Assembly (NCBI GenBank): GCA_022823945.1
Contig: JAJEBK010000002.1
Coordinates: 1-54,785, forward strand
Source of the DNA: Anaerolineae bacterium
Lineage (GTDB): Bacteria; Chloroflexota; Anaerolineae; Aggregatilineales; Phototrophicaceae
Direction: 5' to 3'
Length of the DNA: 54,785 nt
The notes beneath the pieces were generated by a model. That model searched no databases, was not told the origin of the DNA, and saw nothing but the letters and a program-made list of their open reading frames with translations. Position numbers and translations under genes: made by a program. Positions 38,902 through 47,701 of the stretch are shown here, one piece after another. Every line of letters starts with the position of its first letter. The stretch's first letter is position 1.

Positions 38902-41900
38902 ATGTCCATATTAGATTTAACCGGCACCAGCGAAGGTTCTTACAATTTCCAGGAAGTTTTGGGCCAGGGTGGTTTGGGCGTTGTATATCGCGCAGCCCAA
39001 GACCCGATCGGCCGCATCGTGGCCATCAAGGTCATCCTGCCAGAATTCGCCAACGATCCGAACTTCATCCGCCGCTTCGAAAGCGAGGCGCAGGTGGTGG
39101 CGCGCCTTGAGCATCCGCATATCGTGCCGCTTTATGACTTTTGGCGCAAAGCGGGCCGCGCCTATCTCGTCATGCGCTATTTGGGCGGCGGCAGTGTGCG
39201 CGACCTCGTGAACGAGCAGGGCAAACTAAGCCTGGACATGGTCAGCCGCATCAGCAGCCAGACTTTGTCGGCCATGGCTTTCGCGCATCGCAATGATGTT
39301 GTGCATCGCGATATCAAGCCAGACAATGTCTTTCTTGATGATGATGGCAATGCCTATCTGAGCGACTTTGGCATCGCAAAGACTCTTGGCACCGATGCCA
39401 CCGATGGGTCCGGGCAGATCGTCGGCACGCCAGCCTACCTCGCGCCCGAACAAATCCGCGGCGAAGAAGCGACCGCGCAAAGTGATATCTACGCTTTTGG
39501 CATCATGCTTTACGAAATGCTGTCTGGCGCGCGACCCTTCAATGATGTTTCTTTGGCCACGCTGGTTTATCGGCATCTCAACGAGCCGCTGCCGATGATC
39601 GACCACGAGTCGCTGAATGTCTCGCCCGTCTTCAACGGCATCATCCAGCGCGCCACCGCCAAAAATCCTCATGAGCGCCATCGCGATGCCACCGAGCTCA
39701 ATGACGAACTGCAAGAGGCATTGCGCGAATCTGACCAGTCCATTGAACTCACGCTCGAAGAGTTGGACTTCGCCGAACTGGAGCTGCTGGAAACAAAAAA
39801 TCCCTATAAGGGTTTGCGCGCGTTCCAGCAAGCCGATGCCGCCGATTTCTTCGGGCGCACAGACATGATCGCGCGCGTTTTGGGGCGCTTGCAAGAGGCG
39901 GATGTGCAAAGCAACTTCCTCGCCGTCATCGGTCCCAGCGGCAGTGGCAAATCCAGCCTCGTCAAAGCCGGCGTGCTGCCGGGCTTGCGCAGTGGGCGCA
40001 TCCCTGGCTCGGACGACTGGTTTTACGCCGAGATGGTGCCCAGCCACGCGCCACTGGAAGAGCTTTCATCCGCCCTGTTGAGCGTATCCACAGCCGATCT
40101 GCCCGATATGGTCTATACCTTGCGCGAAAATGACGATGGCTTGACACGGGGCGTGCGCCAGGCGCTGCCCGACCCCGACAGCAAACTCGTTTTGATGATC
40201 GACCAATTTGAAGAGCTTTTCACCCAGGTCGAGAAAGAAAGCGAACGCCAACGCTTCCTGGATCTGATTCTTAACGCCGTCAATGTCGAGGACAGCCCCG
40301 TCATCATCATCGCCACACTGCGCGCCGACTTTTATGACCGACCGCTGCTTTATCAAGGCTTCGGCGAGTTGATCCGCTCGCGCACCGAGCTGGTGCTGCC
40401 GCTCAATGACGATGAGTTGAAAGAGGCTATCGAAGGACCAGCCCAGCGCGTGGGGGCGGTTTTGGAGCAGGGTCTGGTCGATGTGATCATCGACGATGTG
40501 CGCGAACAACCGGGTGCCCTGCCTCTGCTGCAGTACGCGCTTACTGAACTCTTTGAACGACGCGAAGGCGCGCTGTTGACCAAGTCTGCCTATCGTGAAA
40601 TTGGCGGTACGCTGGGCGCTCTGGCAAAGCGCGCCGAAGAAGTCTTCTTGCGCTTTGATGAAGAGGGGCAGAACATGGGACGCCAGATGTTCTTGCGCCT
40701 GGTCACCCTCGGCGAGGGCCAAGAAGATACCCGCCGCCGCATCTTGCAATCGGAGCTGTTGACCCTGGGCAATCGCGAGGTTGTCGAAAGCGTCATCGAC
40801 CGCTTTGGACGTTATCGCTTGCTCACCTTCGACCGCGATGATGCCACGCGCGGCGCAACGATCGAAGTCGCGCACGAGGCGCTGATCCGCCAGTGGGAAC
40901 GGCTGCGCGAATGGCTGCTGGAAAGCCGCAACGATGTCCGGTTGGAGCGCGAGCTGCTGCATGCCGCGACAGATTGGCAAGCCGCCCGCAAAGACCGCAG
41001 CTACCTGATGGCCGGCAACCGCCTGGCGACTTTCGAAGATTGGTCGCAGACCACCGATATGCGCCTCAACGAGCTGGAGCTGGAGTTTCTGTCGGCCAGC
41101 CTGTCTGCGCGCGCCAAGCGAGAAGCTGCCGAACGCGAACGCGCCGAACGCGAACGGCTGCTTGAACAGCAAAAGCAGCGCAACTTGCGCATCGCAGCTG
41201 TTGTCTTTGCAGCGGCCGCCGTTGTCGCTGTGATCCTCAGCCTGGTAGCATTTGACCAATCCAACAAAGCCAACGAACAACGGACTATCGCTGAGAGCGA
41301 ACGCGCGCGCGCCGAAGACGCCCGTGTAGTCGCCGAAGACGCCCGCGTAATCGCCGAAGAGCAGCGCGGCATCGCCGAAGACGCTCTGCATATCGCTGAA
41401 ATCAACGAGCTCAAAAACCTCAGCCTGGCGCTGGCTGCCAATGCCCGCACCGCCCTCAGCGAGCACGACCCGGCGCTGGCCCTGCCCGTGGCGATCGAAG
41501 CCCGTCATGTCTTCGAGCCGCCAGAAGCCGAAGTCATGCGCGTGCTGGGCGCGGCCGCTTTTTCGCCTGGTCCGCGCTTCCGCTTCACCGATTCGCCGCG
41601 CTCTATCCTCGCCGTCGACTTCAATTCGGATGGTTCGACCGGCGCTTATGCCGGTTCTGAGGGTGTGATTTACCTGGTTAATACGAGCACGGGAGAAGGC
41701 GTCGGGGTCATTGCGACCGATAGCCCGATCAATGCGGTCGCTTTCAGCCGGGATGATTCATTGATCGCGGCCGCCATGTCCGACAAGACTGTCGGCATCT
41801 GGCAGGTTGTCGATGGCCGAGAGCGAATTCGCCTCAGTGGCCACGAAGATATTGTCACCGATGTCGAGTTCAGCCCGGACGGCGCGACGCTGGCTTCTTC

Positions 41901-43587
41901 CAGCGCCGATTCAACCGTTCGGCTTTGGGATGTGGAAAGTGGTGCGGCGCTTCACAAGTTGGAGGCGCACATCGATTATGTCTTCAAGCTCAGCTTCAGC
42001 CCGGACGGCGCCCGTCTCGCCAGTTCCTCCGCCGCTATAGGCGTCGGGGAGAGCGACAGGACGCCACAACATAACACGATCCAGGTTTGGGATGTCGCCA
42101 GCGGCGAAAATATCCTGTCCATTCCGCCGGACGGCATCGGCTTCGTTCGCGATGTCGAGTTCAGCCCGGATGGCGCAAGGATTGCCGCCACCACCTGGAG
42201 CGGCGCGTCGGGCGGCACGGTGCGCTTTTATGACGCCATCACCGGCGAAGAAGTTCAGCGCCTTTATGCCCACCGCGACACGATAGCGAATCTTGAGTTT
42301 TCTCCCGATGGCGTGCTGCTGGCGACAGCCTCGCGCGATCAAAGTGTGAAATTGTGGGACATCGACAAAGGGGTCGAAGTTACGAGTTATGTCGATCTCG
42401 GCGATCGCATTCAGGACATCGAGTTTTCCCCGGACGGCGAATTTTTGCTGATCGGCTTGGGTGAGGCTGGCAACTTCCCCGATGGGGGGGACAACCCGGC
42501 GGACAGTTCAGCCTATCTCTGGGATTTGCGCAATCGCACGCAATCGCAGGTCTATGCCGGGCATACCAACTGGACCTGGGCGGCCGATATCAGCCCGGGC
42601 GGCTCCCTGGTCGCATCTGGTTCGGGTCCCTTGTTCTTTCCGGCTTCGCTGGATGATCTTGATGCCAGCGTTCGTGTCTGGGATGCGGCTACGGGCCGGC
42701 AGGCTATCGCTTTGAATGGGCATACCAATACGGTCGATGCGGTGAGGTTCTTGCCGGACGGTCAACATCTGCTTTCCGCCAGTTGGGACGGCACGATCCG
42801 TCTTTGGGACCTGGCAACCGGTGGCGAAGCTCGACGGTACAACATCCCGTATGAAGCTGGCAGCGCGCCGCCGCGTGTCTATATGATTGATCTGCTGCCA
42901 AACGGACAGCAATTTGTGTCGGGCTCACAAGACGGCGTTATCCGCCTTTGGGATATTGAAAGCGGCGAGATTTTGCGCGAATACCACGGGCACACCGCCC
43001 AGGTGAATGGCGTCCATATCAGCAGCGATGGAACGTTGCTGGCCAGCGCCAGTGGTGGTTGGGACAGCAACGGCGACGATTCGACCGTCAGGCTCTGGGA
43101 TGTGGCAACGGGCGAGTTATTGCATACTTTCGAAGGGCATACGCACTTTGTCAACTACGCCCGCATCGCGCCCAACAAGGCGTTCATCATCAGCACCTCC
43201 TGGGACGATAGCGTGCGCATGTGGGATATCGCGACTGGCGAAGAGCTCAAGCGATTCCTCGGGCACACGGGCAACACCTTCGGCATCGCGATCACTTCCG
43301 ACAGCGCCACTTTGCTGACGACTTCGTCCGATACAACCGTGCGCATGTGGGATGTCGCCACGGGTGAAGAGATCGGCCGCTACGAAGAGCATGGCGATTG
43401 GGTGCAGGAGATTGTCTTCAGCCCGGACGAGTCTTTCGCGGTTTCTGCCTCGCAAGACTTTACATTACGGCGCTGGATTGTGCGGCGCAGCGCCGATGGC
43501 CTCATCGACTGGGCGCGCGACAATCGCTACATCCGCCAGCTTTCCTGCGCCGAACGACAATCTTACCGCCTGGAATGCGAGTCCTGA
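38902..43587 (+). CDS. Ser/Thr kinase - STAND NTPase - 14-blade WD40 transmembrane protein
   Basis: A 1561-residue protein. Kinase domain (about 15-265): Gly-Gln-Gly-Gly-Leu-Gly-Val-Val-Tyr near 20, His-Arg-Asp-Ile-Lys-Pro-Asp-Asn (Asp137), Asp-Phe-Gly at 155-157, Ala-Pro-Glu at 181-183, so all catalytic residues are present. STAND-type NTPase: starts Asn-Pro-Tyr-Lys-Gly-Leu at 300, Walker A Gly-Pro-Ser-Gly-Ser-Gly-Lys-Ser near 344, Walker B Leu-Met-Ile-Asp-Gln-Phe-Glu-Glu near 431. A charged coiled coil leads to one membrane helix (about 765-785). Then 14 WD40 repeats, enough for two seven-blade propellers, and a short Cys-containing tail. By the positive-inside rule, the kinase and NTPase are cytoplasmic and the propellers outside. 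It would sense an external ligand and phosphorylate an unknown target. ATG at 38902 is supported by AGGAGAAC. Confidence 0.93.
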   Translation: MSILDLTGTSEGSYNFQEVLGQGGLGVVYRAAQDPIGRIVAIKVILPEFANDPNFIRRFESEAQVVARLEHPHIVPLYDFWRKAGRAYLVMRYLGGGSVRDLVNEQGKLSLDMVSRISSQTLSAMAFAHRNDVVHRDIKPDNVFLDDDGNAYLSDFGIAKTLGTDATDGSGQIVGTPAYLAPEQIRGEEATAQSDIYAFGIMLYEMLSGARPFNDVSLATLVYRHLNEPLPMIDHESLNVSPVFNGIIQRATAKNPHERHRDATELNDELQEALRESDQSIELTLEELDFAELELLETKNPYKGLRAFQQADAADFFGRTDMIARVLGRLQEADVQSNFLAVIGPSGSGKSSLVKAGVLPGLRSGRIPGSDDWFYAEMVPSHAPLEELSSALLSVSTADLPDMVYTLRENDDGLTRGVRQALPDPDSKLVLMIDQFEELFTQVEKESERQRFLDLILNAVNVEDSPVIIIATLRADFYDRPLLYQGFGELIRSRTELVLPLNDDELKEAIEGPAQRVGAVLEQGLVDVIIDDVREQPGALPLLQYALTELFERREGALLTKSAYREIGGTLGALAKRAEEVFLRFDEEGQNMGRQMFLRLVTLGEGQEDTRRRILQSELLTLGNREVVESVIDRFGRYRLLTFDRDDATRGATIEVAHEALIRQWERLREWLLESRNDVRLERELLHAATDWQAARKDRSYLMAGNRLATFEDWSQTTDMRLNELELEFLSASLSARAKREAAERERAERERLLEQQKQRNLRIAAVVFAAAAVVAVILSLVAFDQSNKANEQRTIAESERARAEDARVVAEDARVIAEEQRGIAEDALHIAEINELKNLSLALAANARTALSEHDPALALPVAIEARHVFEPPEAEVMRVLGAAAFSPGPRFRFTDSPRSILAVDFNSDGSTGAYAGSEGVIYLVNTSTGEGVGVIATDSPINAVAFSRDDSLIAAAMSDKTVGIWQVVDGRERIRLSGHEDIVTDVEFSPDGATLASSSADSTVRLWDVESGAALHKLEAHIDYVFKLSFSPDGARLASSSAAIGVGESDRTPQHNTIQVWDVASGENILSIPPDGIGFVRDVEFSPDGARIAATTWSGASGGTVRFYDAITGEEVQRLYAHRDTIANLEFSPDGVLLATASRDQSVKLWDIDKGVEVTSYVDLGDRIQDIEFSPDGEFLLIGLGEAGNFPDGGDNPADSSAYLWDLRNRTQSQVYAGHTNWTWAADISPGGSLVASGSGPLFFPASLDDLDASVRVWDAATGRQAIALNGHTNTVDAVRFLPDGQHLLSASWDGTIRLWDLATGGEARRYNIPYEAGSAPPRVYMIDLLPNGQQFVSGSQDGVIRLWDIESGEILREYHGHTAQVNGVHISSDGTLLASASGGWDSNGDDSTVRLWDVATGELLHTFEGHTHFVNYARIAPNKAFIISTSWDDSVRMWDIATGEELKRFLGHTGNTFGIAITSDSATLLTTSSDTTVRMWDVATGEEIGRYEEHGDWVQEIVFSPDESFAVSASQDFTLRRWIVRRSADGLIDWARDNRYIRQLSCAERQSYRLECES

Positions 43588-43601
43588 TCTGCCCTCTCCA
43601 C

Positions 43602-43656
43602 TATACTGGTCTCGCCGGGTGCGGTTGCTGCGCCCAAGATTGCACAAGGCGAGACC
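43602..43656 (+). promoter_or_regulatory. Promoter and folded leader of the amidase gene
   Basis: TATACT (43602-43607) is followed by GGTCTCGCC (43608-43616), which is the exact reverse complement of GGCGAGACC (43648-43656), ending on the base before the ATG. Inside, GGGTGC and GCGCCC can form a second stem. A transcript starting near 43614 or upstream would be closed over its start codon; the exact transcription start decides whether the 5' arm is complete. Confidence 0.55.
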
Positions 43657-44703
43657 ATGCCCGCGGACGGATACGACGATAACGACAGCCCAGACGCGCA
43701 AGAGCCGTCCGCTTCTGCCATCTTCGCGCAGATAATGCGCCAGGCAGCTGCCAAGGCTGCTCCGCGCCGTGTGCGCCGTCCAGCACCGAACTTTGAAGAA
43801 TCGCCCAGCCTCGAGCCAGAGGTCGAACCGCCGCAGATCAGGCGTGTGCGACCACGTCTGGCGGTGCCGAGGCCGCGCAGTGGCAGCTTTGCCAGCGGCT
43901 TCCTGGGTACGATCTTCGTCGTTGTCATCAGCACCGCGCTGGTGGCTACCTTGCTGATGTTCTTCGTCGATCCGGAGTTTCTCAATCCGTTGGTCGTGCA
44001 GGGTTTGCAGCTCGACCGCGAAGACATCGTCAATAGCAGCTTGCCCACGCCGGCGCAGACGCCAGTCTGGATGCAGCGCATCGGTATCATATCCGGGCAT
44101 CGTGGTCGCGATTCGGGGGCGATTTGCGATGACGAGTATGGCAATGTGCTGCTGCGCGAGGTGGATATCAACTTCGCCGTGGCGCAGCGCGTGGTGGTTC
44201 GTCTGCAGGCGCGCAATTATGCGGTCGACATGCTGGACGAGGTCGATCCGCGCCTGGAAAATTACCGGGCGGCGGCGCTGGTTTCCATTCATTCCAACAC
44301 CTGCTACGACTTCGGCGAATATGTGAGCGGCTATATCGCGGCGATCTCTGAGGCGCGTCCCCAAACCGGCATAGACGCCTTTCTGCGCGAGTGCATCTCC
44401 ATCAATTATGGGGCGCGCGTGCCTCTGCGTCGTAGCTTCACCCTCACAGAAGACTTGACCAACTACCATGTCTGGCGAAGAATTCATCCGCTGACTCCCG
44501 GCATGATCCTGGAAATGGGCTATATGCTGGCCGACCAGGCGGTGCTGACCGAAGACCCCGATCTGCTGGCGGATGCCATCACCGCGGGCATTCTCTGCTT
44601 CATGGAAAACGCCAATGGGGTGCCCGGGACTGTTGCCAGCGGCGCTTCGCCCGGTTACATCGTGCCCATCCTGGCGACGCCGACGCCCGTATATTTGCGT
44701 TGA
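43657..44703 (+). CDS. Membrane-anchored N-acetylmuramoyl-L-alanine amidase (Amidase_3)
   Basis: A 348-residue protein: a cytoplasmic N-terminal Pro/Glu/Arg-rich segment (1-75), one membrane helix (about 80-103), then an external zinc amidase domain. Zinc/catalytic residues by position: His in Ser-Gly-His-Arg-Gly near 148, Glu in Leu-Leu-Arg-Glu-Val-Asp near 166, His in Ser-Ile-His-Ser-Asn near 210, and Glu in Leu-Glu-Met-Gly-Tyr near 286. It cleaves the amide between N-acetylmuramic acid and the stem peptide. It follows the kinase-STAND gene by 69 bases, so kinase control of cell-wall turnover is an attractive but unproven idea; its N-terminal tail has Ser/Thr that could be phosphorylated. 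No Shine-Dalgarno is visible beyond the folded leader. Confidence 0.86.
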   Translation: MPADGYDDNDSPDAQEPSASAIFAQIMRQAAAKAAPRRVRRPAPNFEESPSLEPEVEPPQIRRVRPRLAVPRPRSGSFASGFLGTIFVVVISTALVATLLMFFVDPEFLNPLVVQGLQLDREDIVNSSLPTPAQTPVWMQRIGIISGHRGRDSGAICDDEYGNVLLREVDINFAVAQRVVVRLQARNYAVDMLDEVDPRLENYRAAALVSIHSNTCYDFGEYVSGYIAAISEARPQTGIDAFLRECISINYGARVPLRRSFTLTEDLTNYHVWRRIHPLTPGMILEMGYMLADQAVLTEDPDLLADAITAGILCFMENANGVPGTVASGASPGYIVPILATPTPVYLR

Positions 44704-44869
44704 TCGGCAAGCGCAAGTCTTTGCCACCATTTGCCCCCACCCTAAATCCCTCCCCCATAAAGAGGGAGGGACTTCAATAACGGAGTAGTGCTCACCTTCC
44801 CTCATTTTGGGGCAAGCGGCTGGGTTGTCAGCTCCACATAAATCACCACTCTCCCGCAAGTTCACTTGC
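44704..44869. repeat. GC-rich repeat block before the tRNA gene
   Basis: From 44729, CCCCCACCCTAAATCCCTCC pairs with later GGGAGGGACTTCA; CCTTCCCTCATTTTGGGGC follows. Much of the block (44758-44813) matches 37088-37137 in sequence order. Confidence 0.75.
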
Positions 44870-44898
44870 TTGCCAAAAGGCGCGCGCTGTGCTAGGCT
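44870..44898 (+). promoter_or_regulatory. Promoter of tRNA-Ser
   Basis: TTGCCA (44870-44875), 17 bases, TAGGCT (44893-44898). Transcription would start near 44905, 7 bases before the mature tRNA. Confidence 0.6.
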
Positions 44899-44911
44899 GT
44901 GCGCAACACAT

Positions 44912-44995
44912 GGAGAAGTCGCATAGAGGCCTAGTGCGTCCGCTTGGAAAGCGGATACGGGAAACCGTACGTGGGTTCGAATCCCACCTTCTCCG
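44912..44995 (+). tRNA. tRNA-Ser (anticodon GGA)
   Basis: 84 bases. Acceptor stem GGAGAAG / CTTCTCC (44912-44918 and 44988-44994) with discriminator G. The anticodon loop TTGGAAA lies between TCCGC and GCGGA. A long variable arm (TACGGGAAACCGTA) and T-arm GTGGG-TTCGAAT-CCCAC complete a class II tRNA. The CCA end is not encoded. Confidence 0.97.
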
Positions 44996-45000
44996 CTGGG

Positions 45001-45028
45001 AGCCCGCGTGTCGGGCTTCTTTGCTTTT
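45001..45028 (+). terminator. Terminator after tRNA-Ser
   Basis: AGCCCG (45001-45006), loop CGTGT, CGGGCT (45012-45017), followed by a T-rich TCTTTGCTTTT. It lies only 13 bases before the molybdenum hydroxylase start, so that gene may depend on read-through or its own unseen promoter. Confidence 0.7.
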
Positions 45029-45040
45029 AGGAGCGCGCCC

Positions 45041-47701
45041 ATGTCCCTCCCACTTACCCTGCGCATCAATGGCGAAACTCGCGAGTTGAGGCTGCCGCCC
45101 GCGACGCCGCTGCTCTATGCCTTGCGCAACGATCTCAACTTGAAAGCTGCAAAATATGGCTGCGGAAGCGAGCAATGCGGCGCATGCACTGTGCTGGTTG
45201 ATGGCGCGGCTGTGCCCAGCTGTCAGTTGCCGCTCAGCCATTGCCAGGCGCTGGATATCATCACGTTGGAAGGGCTGGCAGAAGGCGGCGAATTGCATCC
45301 GCTGCAAGAGACTTTCCTGGAAGAGCAGGCTGCCCAATGCGGATTTTGCAGCGCGGGCATGATCGTAGCGGCGCAAGGCTTGCTCAATCGCGTTCGTTAT
45401 CCGACCGACACCGATATCCGCAGCGGCCTGTCCAGCAATTTATGCCGGTGTGGCGTGTATGACCGTGTCCGCCGCGCCATCAAATTGCACACGGGCCGCA
45501 TTGAGCCGCCCATATTTGAAGTGATAGATTGCCCGCCACTTGCAGATCGCATCGAAGCTGCTTCGCCATCTCTTGCGGCGCATCCGCAGCTGGACGACTG
45601 GCTGCGCATCCAGCCGGACGGTCGCATCACCCTCTTCAGCGGCAAGGTCGAGCTGGGGCAAGGCATCGCTACGGCGCTCGCGCAGATCGCCGCCGACGAA
45701 CTGGATGTGGCGCTTGGGCGGATTGATGTGGTCTGCGCCGATACCGAGCGCACCCCGGACGAAGGCGGCACGACCGGTAGCCGCTCGCTGGAAAGCAGTG
45801 GCGTCGCCATTCGTTGCGCGGCGGCAGAAGCGCGCCATCATCTGCTCTCGCTGGCCTACGAAGCGCTGGATTCGTTGACGCCAGCCGAACAGTTGCCAGT
45901 TCGGGATGGCATCATCAGCGACCCGGGCAGCGGACGCAGCATCAGCTATTGGGATTTGAAGGGCGGCAGACTCTTCAACCACCGCATCGGTGGCAGCGCC
46001 CCGCACAAAGATCCGGCGGCGCACTGCTTGGTCGGTACATCGGCGCAGCGAATCGACCTGCGCGGCAAGTTCTCGGGCGGCGTCAGCTATGTGCACGATA
46101 TGACTCTGCCAGGCATGCGGCATGCGCGTGTGCTGCGCCCGCCAGCTTATCATGCGCGGCTCGTGGGCTTCAATCTCGCTGCCGCGCGGAAGCTGCCGGG
46201 TGTTGCCGCTGTCGTGCAAAATGGGCAGTTCATCGCCATTGTGTGCGAGCGTGAAGAAATGGCGGTCGCGGCGGTCGAGCAAGCGCGCGAATTCGCCAGG
46301 TGGGAGTTTGCTGCCGACCTGCCCGATCCGGCTGAGCTCTTTGACAACCTGGTAGCCAAGCCACGCCAATCGCATCTGATTGAAGCGGGCAGTGTCAGCG
46401 CCTCGGCGATCCCGCCTGTCAAAACGCCCGCGGGCGCGTCAATCACCCTGCGCGCCAGGTATACCCGCCCTTTCCAGATGCATGGCTCGCTGGGTCCCTC
46501 CGCGGCGCTGGCATTGTGGGATGAGGGGCAGCTCACGGTTTGGTCGCCTACGCAGGCGGCTTTCGTCTTGCGCGGGGCGCTTGCGCAGGTTCTGTCGCTG
46601 GACGAAGCGCAGATTCGCGTCATTCACAGCGAGGGCGCGGGCTGTTATGGGCACAATGGTGCCGATGACGCAGCTCTGGATGCGGCGCTGGTGGCGATGG
46701 CGCTGCCGAAGACGCCGATTTTGCTGAAATGGTCGCGCTGGGATGAACACGCCTGGGAGCCGTATGGCAGCGCCATGCGACTGGACATGCAAGCCAGCCT
46801 GGACGCCGACGGCATGATCTGCGACTGGAATCACGATGTCTACAGTTATGCCCATTCGACGCGTCCGGCTCTCGGCTTGTCCAGCTCGGGTTTGTTGGCG
46901 GCGCGTCATCTGGAGGAACCATTTGCGCCACAGCCGGGCAGGGCAATGGGCGGCTATCATGCCGGCGCGCATCGCAATGCCGACCCACTCTATGACTTGC
47001 CACGCCGCCGCATCGTACGCCACGCCGTCAGCGACAGCCCCTTGCGCGTTTCGGCGCTGCGCAGCCTGGGCGCCTATGCCAATATATTCGCTATCGAGTC
47101 GCTGATGGATGAACTGGCGAATGCCGCTGGCAGCGACCCGCTGGATTTCCGCTTGCGTCATCTGCGCGATGAACGGGCGCGAGCCATGCTGCTGGCTGCT
47201 GCGGATAAAGTGGGCTGGCAGGGGCGCGACAAAGGCGCGGGCTGGGGCCTGGCGCTGGCGCAGTACAAGAACTTGCAGTGCTATTGCGCCATCATCGTGC
47301 GGCTGCGCGTCGATGCAGCGGGCGAGATCGATTTGCAGCGCGTGGTCATCGCCGCCGATGCCGGGCAGGTGGTCAATCCCGATGGCTTGAGCAATCAGCT
47401 CGAGGGCGGATTCGTGCAAGCCGCCAGTTGGACACTATACGAAGCGGTGCGGTTCGACAAGCGCGGCATCACCAGCACAGACTGGGACAGCTATCCGATA
47501 CTGCGCTTTTCCGCCGCGCCCAAGATCGAAGTGCTGCTATTGAATCGCCCCGATCAGCCTTTTCTGGGCGCTGGCGAAGCGGCGCAAAACCCCACCCCGG
47601 CCGCTATCGCCAATGCCATCTTTGATGCGACCGGGCGCAGGTTGCGGGATATACCCTTTACACCAGCCCGGGTCCGCGAAGGCCTCACTGCAAGCGGATG
47701 A
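45041..47701 (+). CDS. Fused xanthine-dehydrogenase-family molybdenum hydroxylase without an FAD domain
   Basis: An 886-residue two-part enzyme. N-terminal iron-sulfur part (about 1-155): plant-type [2Fe-2S] cysteines in Cys-Gly-Ser-Glu-Gln-Cys-Gly-Ala-Cys near 44-52, and the second cluster in Cys-Gly-Phe-Cys near 104 with Cys-Arg-Cys-Gly near 138. The rest is the molybdopterin-binding part, with Glu-Leu-Gly-Gln-Gly-Ile near 204, Gly-Cys-Tyr-Gly-His-Asn-Gly-Ala-Asp near 532 and a C-terminal Gly-Ala-Gly-Glu-Ala motif carrying the catalytic Glu. The usual FAD subunit is absent from the protein and the neighbourhood, as in the aldehyde/isoquinoline-type dehydrogenases that pass electrons to a cytochrome. 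No twin-arginine signal is seen. AGGAG lies 7-8 bases before the ATG at 45041. Its end overlaps the convergent fucosidase by 17 bases. Confidence 0.88.
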   Translation: MSLPLTLRINGETRELRLPPATPLLYALRNDLNLKAAKYGCGSEQCGACTVLVDGAAVPSCQLPLSHCQALDIITLEGLAEGGELHPLQETFLEEQAAQCGFCSAGMIVAAQGLLNRVRYPTDTDIRSGLSSNLCRCGVYDRVRRAIKLHTGRIEPPIFEVIDCPPLADRIEAASPSLAAHPQLDDWLRIQPDGRITLFSGKVELGQGIATALAQIAADELDVALGRIDVVCADTERTPDEGGTTGSRSLESSGVAIRCAAAEARHHLLSLAYEALDSLTPAEQLPVRDGIISDPGSGRSISYWDLKGGRLFNHRIGGSAPHKDPAAHCLVGTSAQRIDLRGKFSGGVSYVHDMTLPGMRHARVLRPPAYHARLVGFNLAAARKLPGVAAVVQNGQFIAIVCEREEMAVAAVEQAREFARWEFAADLPDPAELFDNLVAKPRQSHLIEAGSVSASAIPPVKTPAGASITLRARYTRPFQMHGSLGPSAALALWDEGQLTVWSPTQAAFVLRGALAQVLSLDEAQIRVIHSEGAGCYGHNGADDAALDAALVAMALPKTPILLKWSRWDEHAWEPYGSAMRLDMQASLDADGMICDWNHDVYSYAHSTRPALGLSSSGLLAARHLEEPFAPQPGRAMGGYHAGAHRNADPLYDLPRRRIVRHAVSDSPLRVSALRSLGAYANIFAIESLMDELANAAGSDPLDFRLRHLRDERARAMLLAAADKVGWQGRDKGAGWGLALAQYKNLQCYCAIIVRLRVDAAGEIDLQRVVIAADAGQVVNPDGLSNQLEGGFVQAASWTLYEAVRFDKRGITSTDWDSYPILRFSAAPKIEVLLLNRPDQPFLGAGEAAQNPTPAAIANAIFDATGRRLRDIPFTPARVREGLTASG

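Noticed and set aside
40066..41508. A 480-codon minus-strand frame
   Set aside because: It is antisense to the STAND NTPase and coiled-coil part of the kinase giant; its composition is a mirror of that gene.
44704..44911. Possible integration (attachment) site at tRNA-Ser
   Set aside because: The tRNA is intact, but no integrase gene is adjacent and no second copy of the tRNA 3' end was noticed.
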